Assembly: GCA_039720395.1 (NCBI GenBank) | Contig: CM077828.1 | Location: forward strand, 30,438,069-30,502,068 | DNA: 64,000 nucleotides | DNA from: Liquidambar formosana | Taxonomy: Eukaryota; Streptophyta; Magnoliopsida; Saxifragales; Altingiaceae | Reading direction: 5' to 3' | Shown here: positions 48,195-57,649 of the stretch, piece after piece | How positions within the stretch are numbered: the first letter of the stretch is position 1 | How the letters are laid out: each line of letters opens with the position of its first letter | The notes under the pieces: generated by a model | Told to the model about the DNA's origin: nothing | The model's input: only the letters and a program-made list of their open reading frames with translations | Databases searched by the model: none | Made by a program: the position numbers and the translations under genes

Positions 48195-48435
48195 GAAGAG
48201 GATTTGGTACTAAGTTGATAAAACTTAGCATGATGCTAAGGTGAAATGCATTATTAGATTAGATTTTGGACGCTTGGATTTAAAGATAAAAAAATTGTCC
48301 ATTGAGGTCATTTTGATCATTTCAATAGTAACTTTTGATCTTTAAATTAGAGCCATTCAAAAGCTAATCGAAAAGTCTATTTCACCTTGGCACCGTACTG
48401 AGTTTTATCAACTCAACATTGAATCTTCTCTTAAG
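48195..48435. mobile_element. Inverted-repeat MITE, same family as 32124-32366
   Basis: The ends GATTTGGTACTAAGTTGATA at the left and TCAACTCAACATTGAATC at the right mirror each other and resemble the element in the MADS intergenic region. The internal TTGGATTTAAAG and CTTTAAATTAGAG also pair. No coding capacity. Confidence 0.7.
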
Positions 48436-49131
48436 CCAATAGTATCTCCAAAAACAAAAAAGCAACATTTAAAAAAAAAAAATCAATGCAAAATTCAACT
48501 CGCTTGTTTTGGTTTGACTGATTAATGCTATTTCAATCACATTCTCTCACCCATCTATATATGGTATTTTATCCTATAGTTACTTTAATCTATATATTTT
48601 TAACATATAAGATGAGTAGCGAAGATAAATGGAAAAGGATGGGTGAATTAGTATTTTTCTAAAAACAAAATGTTTGACTCAAAGTTCAATGTTTCAGTGG
48701 TATTAAAAATTTTAAAATGTTCAGCTCAAAGTTCAAGAAAATAAATATTCAGCCCGAAATTAAACGTTTCAATATTTAATTACACCCTCTGGTTTGTTTC
48801 TTACGGAGATCGATGAGAAAAAAAATATTCAGCTCAAACTTCAAAGGCTTGGACAACGACACGGCCGGCGACCCGGCGTCATGGCTGGATGGATTGGGAT
48901 AATGGGATATAGGGTCACTTTCGATCGATGTTACCAATTTTTTTATTTTTTATTTTGGTGGGGGAGTGCGGAACCTTTTCGAGTTGCTTTTGATACAAAA
49001 CAATTTTGAAGGCATTTCGTGAGTAGTCATAATTTTTCATTTTCTAGTGAAAAAGGAAGCCATTAATTGTGGTGATAAATGAAAGTAGACATGGTATTGG
49101 TGGTGTATGTGTTCCTTTTAAAGACCAAGTA

Positions 49132-49293
49132 GAACTTCCATGTAATTGTGATATAATCAAGTGGTATCATCAGCTAATCACATTTAAGTAAAGTAGGAAA
49201 ATCAGTATACTTGTTGGTCCCATTGTCCTATTTTATTTGCATGTAATTGGCTGATGATACCACCTGACCATATCACAGTTACATGGAAGTTTT
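49132..49293. mobile_element. Small inverted-repeat MITE downstream of the truncated dehydrogenase
   Basis: Arms of about 50 bases (ACTTCCATGTAATTGTGATA at the left, ATCACAGTTACATGGAAGTT at the right) surround an internal spacer. A more decayed relative is at 50592-50759. Confidence 0.75.
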
Positions 49294-49519
49294 TGCCTCA
49301 AAGACCAATAACATATGGTCATAATTTTTGACAGGAAATTTGGTGATGTGAAGGAATATCCGCACAAAAGCTTGTCAAATATCTAAAAATAGTAAAAATA
49401 ATGTTGAAATCACTAACAAATTTTCTAGCAAAAGCAAAATTCTGCAACCAAAAAAAAATTTAATGCAGGTGATCCCGTAAGTAATGCAATACGTGCAATC
49501 ATGTTGATTAATTAATTAC

Positions 49520-50266
49520 CATAATAGAAGTGATCGTATTAGAGAGAGTGCTGGAATCTTCAAACAGGACTGGCTCAAAAATCCCAGCGTTATTCACCAA
49601 ATGATCCACTGTTGCATTAAATCCATAAACCATTATATGTCAGAAAGGAAAAATGCTATATATCCCTCTTTCTTTTTCTTTTCTTTTTCTAAATTCAAGA
49701 TCCCAAATTCAAATAAAAATTTAATGGGTAGATCAATTTTTGGTTCAAAATTAAAATCGAATTCATGGGTCATGTTGGATACTTACACCGTCCAAAGTGG
49801 CTCATAGCTTCACGAACAAACCGCTTGGAGTCTTCGACATTGGAAACATCTGCACGAATCACCATAACATCCGGGGAGCCAAACCGGCGGGCCTTATCGG
49901 CAACTTCTCGGAGCCGATTCTCTCTTCTGGCAACAAGCACTAAACAAGCTCCTTTCCTAGCGTACTCATAAGCAAGATACTACCCCCAAAAAAATTACAA
50001 AACAGAATCATATATATATAGAGGGAACCCATGAAGGAAAAAAAGAGAGAGAAAAAAGCGAGGTTGATGGAGATTGCACAAACCTCTCCAATGCCTGAAG
50101 ACGCTCCTGTGATGAGCACTACTTTTCCAGACACGTTTTCAATGTATATGAATTTTTTGATTGAAGAAAGAAATTTGAAAACTAGATATGGCGGTAAGGT
50201 GAAGAGGAGCATGATGAGTGCTATAGGAGGAAAAACAATGTTCATGCACTTCTGAATCAAATCCAT
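49520..50266 (-). pseudogene. Truncated steroleosin/11-beta-HSD-like gene (exons 1-3 only)
   Basis: Exons 50266-50084, 49979-49787 and 49608-49520 keep phase and correspond exactly to exons 1-3 of the complete gene at 57650-60586. They encode the hydrophobic N-terminal anchor, the NADPH-binding motif TGASSGIGE and LDHLVNNAG. Exons 4-6, with the YNASK catalytic site, are absent before the scaffold gap and the retrotransposon beyond it. The retained exons show no stop or frameshift, so truncation is recent or the remaining exons were lost in assembly. A CT-rich leader precedes the ATG, as in the paralogues. Confidence 0.85.
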
Positions 50267-51462
50267 CTTGATTGATTGAGAGAGGGAGAGAGAGAGATGG
50301 CTGGGTGGGTTATAGCAATTCACGTAACATCGATTGATCGCCTCATGTGCTATTTTTCTAGTTTGATGCTCGGTGTTTTTGTTTTCCTTTATTTATTTCT
50401 TTATTTTTGGTCTAGCTAGGACCAGTTTGGAACTCTCTGATTCTATTTCTTGAGAGCTTTCACAACTGATTAACAAGGGTATCCAAGGGCGATCGAACTA
50501 ATTCCTCCAATCTGTGCAATCCCTGCCCCACACTATTTTTAGGTACTTTTATAGTTGTGTATAATTACTTTGGCGTACTTAAGTTGACTGAGTTTTTCAT
50601 GTAACTGTGATACGGTCACGTAGCATCATGGATCAACGGAAACAAAATAAAGTAAGATTGTTGAACCAAAAGTACTATAACAATCTCATTATAATTTACT
50701 CCATTCTCATTAGCTTATGACACTACATCAATCATATTACAATTGCATATAAGTTTTTCTTATTTAATTTAAATTTTCTTTTTTTTTTTTTTAGGAGATA
50801 CAAGAATGAATTTCCTTAATCTGTCCTCCACAATTTAGGAATTGATACCTAATGCTATTAATTAGAGTAGAACAGAGAAACAAACCCCGGATGTGTGTAT
50901 CGGTCCCACAACATACAGACTAATAAGTCATGGACTTGCATAAAAATTAATTACCCGTCAATAGAGATATGTCCTACCAACCTTTACTGTTCTTATTACG
51001 CCTAAAGAACTAACCACAAGATTTGAACACAAGATCCCATAATTGATATTCTAACCACTCAATTATCTACACCACACTTCGTGGTTCTCATTTAAGTTTG
51101 ACAGAAGCAACTTCCCAAACCCCAATTAAGTCAAACCACCGCCTCCCCCCCGCCCGCCCCCCCCCCCCCCGCGCGGGGCGCCGCGGAGGGCACCAACGCC
51201 CACCATACGCCCCAAAAAGTGGCCTCAAAAGGTGTACACCTACCGATTCACATGATCAACACGACACCGACGCATTAATTAAGGGTATAAGACACCAACA
51301 AATGGTAATGCCCATATATGGGAGTACCATTTCTTGCATGATTAATGACAAACTGTCATCATTATCTTCATCATTTATTTTTTAAGCCTTTTGGTGTAAT
51401 CAAACTGGCTAGAAGAATATACTCCTTTCGTCCCCAAATTATTGTCACCTAGCAAAACATAT
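50267..51462. other. Region between the truncated dehydrogenase and the young copia element
   Basis: No gene is supported. It holds the GA/CT-rich leader of the truncated gene (50277-50298), an inverted-repeat relic (50592-50759) and a very GC-rich patch (51142-51190). Confidence 0.5.
50592..50759. mobile_element. Decayed inverted-repeat MITE, related to 49132-49293
   Basis: The left end TTTTTCATGTAACTGTGATA pairs imperfectly with the right end ATATTACAATTGCATATAAG. Terminal sequence and length match the element at 49132-49293. Confidence 0.55.
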
Positions 51463-51467
51463 ATAAT

Positions 51468-51656
51468 TGTTACAGTATACCTTACCTTGTACTGTATAAT
51501 GTATAGCGTAGTTTTCCTCCTGTATTGTACAGCTATACCTAGGATTATTCCTAGCCTAAACTCTATATATAGGTCCCTCATGTACATGAAAGAGACACAT
51601 CGAATATAAGGGTTTTACCCTCTTTTTCCCTTTCTCCCTTTCTGTGTTCAACTGCA
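51468..51656 (+). repeat. 5' LTR of the young copia element
   Basis: 189 bases, TG...CA. It contains a TATA box (TATATATA at about 51564) and a pyrimidine-rich 3' part (CCCTCTTTTTCCCTTTCTCC). The only difference from the 3' LTR is G at 51594, where the right copy has A. Confidence 0.95.
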
Positions 51657-51659
51657 ATA

Positions 51660-51672
51660 TGGTATCAGAGCG
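51660..51672 (+). other. Primer-binding site (initiator-Met tRNA)
   Basis: TGGTATCAGAGCG, three bases after the LTR, complementary to the 3' end of plant initiator-Met tRNA. This is the standard minus-strand primer of plant Ty1/copia elements. Confidence 0.93.
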
Positions 51673-51824
51673 AGGTTCCTTCTTCCACAGCCGCTGTTCA
51701 CCGCGCCGCTGATCACCGCCCACTGCCTTCCATTTCCGGTGAAGACAACCAACGCCATCGTCGTCCTCCACCTAAAACATCTCTGTCCATCACAGTTGAA
51801 AGCCTTCCGCAAACCTCCACCACC

Positions 51825-52380
51825 TAAAACACCTCCAAAAACCTTCGCCTCACCACGATACACAGAACGGCGAAAGCCGCGTCGTCAGAACCAGCTTCAC
51901 GCGCCCCCACGCGCCGCCTGAAGAAACGCGAGTGAGATCTACTCGCGCTGTAGATCTCATGCGCCATCACGCGCCGGTGAAGATCCTCACTCCGGCAACG
52001 CTCCGTCAGCAGTCGCCGCCTAAAACACCGCCAACAACCTTCGCCTCACCGCAATCTGCAGAACGGCGAAAACCGCGTCGCCAGCAACCGCCGCACGCGC
52101 CCTCACGCGCCGCCTGAAGAAGCGCGAGTGAGATCTACTCGCACTGTAGATCTCACGGGCTTTCACGCGCTGGCAGGAATCCCCACTCCGTCAGCACTCC
52201 GTCATCGCCACGTCAGCACCCAGTCAGCGCCCAGTCAGCACCAGTCAGCGCTGCGTATCTGCCACGTCAGCACTGCCACGTCATCTGCCACGTCTTTTGC
52301 CACGTCAGCACTGCCACTGCCACGTCAGCACTGCTGTATAGCACTGCCACGTCAGCACTGCCACTGCCATGTCAGCCCTA
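51825..52380. repeat. GC-rich repeated leader of the young copia element
   Basis: A unit of about 196 bases at 51825-52020 is repeated at 52021-~52200; each unit contains GAGTGAGATCTACTCGC, itself a near palindrome. It is followed by a loose array of CACGTCAGCACTGCC-type motifs (about 52200-52380). The segment lies between the primer-binding site and the gag start at 52523. Confidence 0.88.
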
Positions 52381-52522
52381 CTGCATCCGTTTGCTGTTTT
52401 TCCTTCATTTTCTCCATTTCTGGGCTATTTTCAGCAAACAGACAGTCATTCTTAAGTATTTTCAGCCCTCTGATCTCATTTTTGAGCTCCTTTTTGGCTA
52501 ATTCTACTCCGAGTGTGCAGTT

Positions 52523-55500
52523 ATGAGTAACCCAGAGCTTGCTATCAACATCCCTCTGGTCTTAAATGGTCAGAATTATGTTCTCTGGGCTCAAGCCATG
52601 TCTGGCTACCTTAGTGGTCACAAACTCTGGCGAATTGTCACTGGTGATATCACTGAACCAAAGAAAGGGACAGAAGAACTTGAAGAAAAATTTGTGGATC
52701 GTCTTGAAGAGTGGGACAGTAAGAGAAGATTATCTCTGCTTTTCGCAGTACCTCTATTCCATCCATTGGTATGCAGTTTGGCCGTTTTGAAACCGCCAAA
52801 GCTGCTTGGGATTTTCTTGCTGACCGCTACACCACTGCTGGTCTCTCTCATCAGTATCAACTTTTAGATCAACTTCACCGCATGCATCAAGAACCTGGAG
52901 AAGCAATCGACAGTTTCCACTCCCGCATGCAGGCCTTTTGGGATCAATTGGCCGCTTCAGAACCTACTTGGACCTGTTCTCAGGATGCGGCGAAGTTTCT
53001 CAATTACCGAAATCAGCAGCGTCTAATCCATTTTCTGATGGCCTTGGATGATGTATTCGAACCTACACGTGCCATTCTGCTTCATCGCACTCTATTACCG
53101 ACCTTGGAAAGTGCTGTTTCTGAACTTGTTGCATATGAGACTCGACGCTGTACTCGCCTTCCTCCTTCTACTGAATCTGCTCTTGCAACTCCCTTCTCAG
53201 CACCGGCCCACACTGCTATGGCTACTCCTCCTTCTGGGCGTCCATCTCTATCAGGGTGCAAGTTTTGTCATGAGCCGAATCATACTTTGCTTCACTGTCC
53301 TATTCGAGTCTGCAAGCACTGTCACAAGCGCGGTCCAGGTCATTTCTTAAATGACTGTCCACGCAATCCAAACCCACAACCTCGACATGATCATTCCAGA
53401 GGAAATTCATCCAGGTCTAACAGGTTCAAGCCTCACCATCGTTCCACTACTGCTGCTGCTACTGCTGCTGCTACTGAGGACATTTCTCCACCTACCTCTC
53501 CCACTTCATCTCTCTCTAATGCCGATCTCACTGCTCTTCTCAAACAGGTCCTCTCTACTTCTGGTAACCCTCCTCCTACTGCTCTCTCTGCTACACCAGG
53601 TACTTCCTCTTGGTATTTTGACTCCGCCTGTTGTAATCATATGACCTCTAATTACTCTCTTTTCACTACTCAAGTTCATACCTCCCATCTTCCTACTATT
53701 CATACTGCTGATGGCTCTCACATGCATGTTAATCACATTGGACAAGTCTCTAACTCAAAAGTGACTCTCCCTGATACTTATTTCATTCCTCAACTCACTT
53801 TAAATCTTATTTCTGTGGGCCAACTTTGTGAACTTGGTCTTAATGTTACCTTTTCTTCTACTGGTTGTATTGTACAGGATCCAAAGACAGGACAGACGCT
53901 TGGGACCGGCCGTAAAGTTGGACGTTTATTTGAACTGATCAACTTCCACACTCCATCCCACCTCACCTCTCCCGCTCACTTCGCTGCTGCCTCAACTCCT
54001 CTCTCTTTAACTCTTTGGCATGCTCGCTTAGGACATGTTTCTTTCAGTCGTTTACAAAAATTGGCTTCTAGTGGTATTTTGGGCCCTGTAATAAATAAAC
54101 ATGATGGTTGTTTATCTTGTCAGCTCGGTAAACAACCTGCTTTACCTTTTTCAAGTAGTGATTCTGTTTCTGATGCTCCATTTGATTTAGTTCATTCTGA
54201 TATTTGGGGTCCCTCTCCTACCACCACCATGGGTGGATCCAAGTATTTTGTTATCTTCATTGATGATTATTCTCGCTTTACTTGGATTTTTCTTATGCAG
54301 CATCGCTCTGAACTAAAACAGATTTACTATAACTTTGCCCGCATGATTACCACTCAGTTTTCGCGTCCTATTAAAATCTTTCGTGCAGATAATGCTATGG
54401 AGTACCGCGACACTGACTTCCTCCAATTTCTTCAACAACAAGGCACCCTTCCTCATCGTTCTTGCCCAGGCACCTCTCAGTAAAATGGTCGCGCCGAACG
54501 CAAACATCGTCACATTTTGGACACTGTTCGTTCTCTTCTTCTCTCATCCTCCTGTCCTGAGCATTTTTGGGGAGAAGCTGCTCTCACCGCCGTTTACACC
54601 ATCAACCACATTCCCTCTCCTATCATTAATCATCAATCTCCCCATGAACGGCTTTATGGTACACCTCCTAACTACAGTACTCTCCGTGTTTTTGGCTGTG
54701 CCTGTTTTGTGTTACTTCAACCACATGAACGTACCAAGCTTCAACCTCATGCCCGTCTCTGCTGCTTCTTGGGTTATGGGATAGAACACAAAGGCTATAG
54801 GTGTTGGGATCCTATTTCCAAACGTCTTCGTATTTCCCGTCATGTGGTCTTTTGGGAACACAAACTGTTCTCCTCTCTCTCCAAATTTCATCTCCCTCCC
54901 TCATCTACCCTTTCTCTATTCACTAACCCCTCTATTTCTTTATTTTCTGATGATGTTGACACAGGATCAGACACACCAACTACGGCCCCTCCTGAAGTGC
55001 CCGTCCCGCCTGACGATCCTGACGATCCCGTTCCCACTCCTCCGCCATCTCTTCGCCGTTCTACTCGGGTAAGAGAATTGCCAGCCCATCTTCGCGACTT
55101 TCATTGTTTCTCCACTATTCTTTCTCAACATGAGCCTCAATCTTATCGCGAGGCTTGTACTAACCCTCTTTGGCAGCAAGCAATGAATGATGAATTACAG
55201 GCTTTACACAAAACTCATACTTGGGACTTGGTTGATCTTCCCTTGGGCAAACATGCCATTGGATGTAAATGGGTTTACAAGATCAAGACTCGCTCTGATG
55301 GAGTTATTGAACGCTATAAGGCTCGCCTCGTTGCCAAAGGCTTTACTCAGGAGTATGGGATTGACTATGAAGAGACCTTTGCTCCTGTCGCTCGTCTTAC
55401 TTCTGTCCGGAGTCTCCTAGCCGTGGCCGCTGTCCGCCAATGGGGATTATTTCAGATGGATGTTAAGAATGCATTTCTTAACGGTGATCTTCATGAAGAA

Positions 55501-56661
55501 GTCTACATGCAACCACCTCCTGGGTATGATCATTTGCCTAACCAGGTCTGTCACCTCCGTCGCGCTTTGTATGGACTCAAGCAAGCTCCTCGAGCCTGGT
55601 TTGCCAAATTCAGTTATGTTATTGGAGATTTCGGCTTTACATCTAGTCCCTATGACTCTGCTCTTTTTGTTCGTCAGACTAATCATGGCACCATTCTTTT
55701 GCTTCTCTATGTTGATGATATGATTATCACTGGTGATGATTCTACTGGCATTTCTACTCTGAAACAGTTTCTTAGCCAGCACTTTGAGATGAAGGATCTT
55801 GGTTCCCTTAGCTATTTTTTGGGTCTTGAGATTTCTTCTGATTCTCGGGGATACTATCTTTCTCAGGCCAAGTATGTTTCTGATCTCCTCACCCGTGCTG
55901 GTCTTACTGATAGCAAGACTGCTTCAACTCCTCTCGAGCCTAATGTCCGCCTCACTCCTCTAGATGGTACACCTCTCCATGATGCTACCTTGTACCGACA
56001 GTTGGTTGGCAGCCTTGTTTATCTCACTATTACTCGGCCCGATCTTGCCTATGCAGTACATCTTGTCAGTCAGTTTATGTCTGCTCCTCGTTCTTCTCAT
56101 TATGCAGCTGTTCTCCGGATCCTTCGATATATTAAAGGTACCCTTTATCATGGTCTTCATTTTTCTGCCGCCTCTTCCCTTGACTTGCGTGCCTACTCCG
56201 ACGCTGATTGGGCCGGTGATCCGACTGACCGACGTTCTACCACTGGCTACTGTTTCTTTCTTGGCACCTCCCTTATTTCCTGGCGTAGCAAGAAGCAAAC
56301 CGTCACCGCCCGCTCCAGCTCTGAGGCTGAATATCGTGCTCTCGCCGATACTACCCAAGAACTTCTTTGGCTTCGTTGGCTTCTTACTACTATGGGGGTT
56401 CCTCTTCCGACAGCTACTGTTCTTTACTGTGACAATCGTAGTGCTCTTCAGATTGCTCATAATGATGTATTCCACGAACGCACTAAACATATCGAAATTG
56501 ATTGTCATTTCATTCGTCAGCACATTACCAGTGGCACTGTGCGTCTCCTCTCCGTCTCTTCCACAGATCAGCCTGCAGACATCTTCACCAAAGCTCATCC
56601 CCCAGGACGCCATCTCAATTTAGTTTCCAAACTCAAGTTGGTCTCTACAAACCCTACTTGA
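52523..56661 (+). pseudogene. Disrupted gag-pol of the young copia element
   Basis: Gag starts at ATG 52523. A frame change near 52725 moves the reading into the frame open from before 52771 to 54483. An in-frame TAA (54481-54483) lies inside the integrase core, and the same frame then stays open to the TGA at 56659-56661. Recognisable parts: a CCHC zinc knuckle (from 53257) and a second looser one, protease FDSACCNHM, the pre-integrase HARLGH with CLSCQLGK, integrase core HSDIWGP and RADNAMEYR, RT YKARLVAKGF and YVDD (55708-55719), and RNase H DADWAGDP. Two lesions in an otherwise intact frame agree with the near-identical LTRs: a recent insertion that depends on other copies for proteins. 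Confidence 0.93.
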
Positions 56662-56665
56662 GTTT

Positions 56666-56674
56666 GAGGGGGGG
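56666..56674 (+). other. Polypurine tract of the young copia element
   Basis: GAGGGGGGG, immediately before the 3' LTR and five bases after the pol stop codon. Confidence 0.9.
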
Positions 56675-56863
56675 TGTTACAGTATACCTTACCTTGTACT
56701 GTATAATGTATAGCGTAGTTTTCCTCCTGTATTGTACAGCTATACCTAGGATTATTCCTAGCCTAAACTCTATATATAGGTCCCTCATGTACATGAAAGA
56801 AACACATCGAATATAAGGGTTTTACCCTCTTTTTCCCTTTCTCCCTTTCTGTGTTCAACTGCA
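56675..56863 (+). repeat. 3' LTR of the young copia element
   Basis: 189 bases, identical to the 5' LTR except A at 56801. The target duplication ATAAT follows. Confidence 0.95.
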
Positions 56864-56868
56864 ATAAT

Positions 56869-57649
56869 AATGATGTGATGGCATTTAACAGAGTTTCCTA
56901 AAACAACACACTTTTTCGAAGGAGACAATCAATTAAAAATAGAAGAGTAGTAACATACTCACCATGGTAAAAAAAAAATTAAAATAATAAAATAATAACA
57001 CTAATAATAATACAAAGGAAAAAAATTAACATTATTACTATAATTGATATTATAATCAATTCTTAAGAATTCATAAAGACACTATTTCGAATTTCTACTT
57101 TTATTTATGATCATCACCTTCATTTTTTTTTTTAAATTTGTCAATTTAAAGTAATAAATTTGTGCTTTCAATACCATGTAAAATTTATGGAATTGTTTAA
57201 TTTCAAATTGGACACCCAAACAAGCCCTTAATTAATAAATGAAAAATATTCAAACTCCTCTTGATTCAAACTTAAGAATTCTTAAAATATAACCTTACAG
57301 GATTAGTTAAACGATCAAAACCTAAATGCATGTGCTTCCCAGATATCATCATTTTGATTTTTCGCATCTATTGCTATAAATGTAAATATGAGACATCTCA
57401 CACACGCCGTTAGAAGATTGGAATGAAACCTAAGTGAAAATAACCGAATAAGTCCAAAAATACCCTTAATCCTTAATAAATAAATAAATAAATAATGAGT
57501 AAAGCATCTCACATCAAGTCATCAACTACTATAAACTTATACTCCGTAAAAGAATTCGAGAGATAACAGGATGCAACTTTTAGTTAGTGAGGCAAATCCT
57601 ATTTATAAACAAAAACCCATAGTTCTATATAGTCTGCAGAGCATGATCT
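56869..57649. other. Region downstream of the complete dehydrogenase gene
   Basis: AT-rich DNA without a supported gene. The part nearest 57649 should be the 3' UTR of the - strand gene. Confidence 0.5.

Larger units (their letters stand above)
46780..49519. other. Intergenic region with scaffold gap
   Basis: No gene is supported. It contains a direct repeat of ATAGTGAATCATATTC with flanks (47133-47157 and 47195-47219), a poly-A run at 47537-47562, a poly-T run next to the N gap, and two inverted-repeat elements (48195-48435, 49132-49293). The missing 3' exons of the truncated dehydrogenase at 49520-50266 were not found here. Confidence 0.55.
51468..56863 (+). mobile_element. Young full-length Ty1/copia retrotransposon
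   Basis: A 5396-base element, TGTTACAG...TTCAACTGCA, with 189-base LTRs that differ at one position. It is flanked by the perfect 5-base target duplication ATAAT (51463-51467 and 56864-56868). It has an initiator-Met primer-binding site, a long GC-rich leader, gag-pol in the order gag, protease, integrase, RT, RNase H, and a polypurine tract. Codon use is C/T-rich and unlike the AT-rich surroundings. The coding region carries one frameshift and one stop, so this copy is not autonomous. It lies between the first and second dehydrogenase loci. Confidence 0.96.

Noticed and set aside
51739..52526. Open frames encoding P/R-rich proteins in the young copia leader
   Set aside because: They are translations of the GC-rich repeated leader. 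The second mirrors the first because of the 196-base duplication, and gag begins only at 52523.
55960..56623. Two ~217-codon overlapping frames inside the copia RT/RNase H region
   Set aside because: Shadows of the pol frame created by its C/T-rich codon bias.
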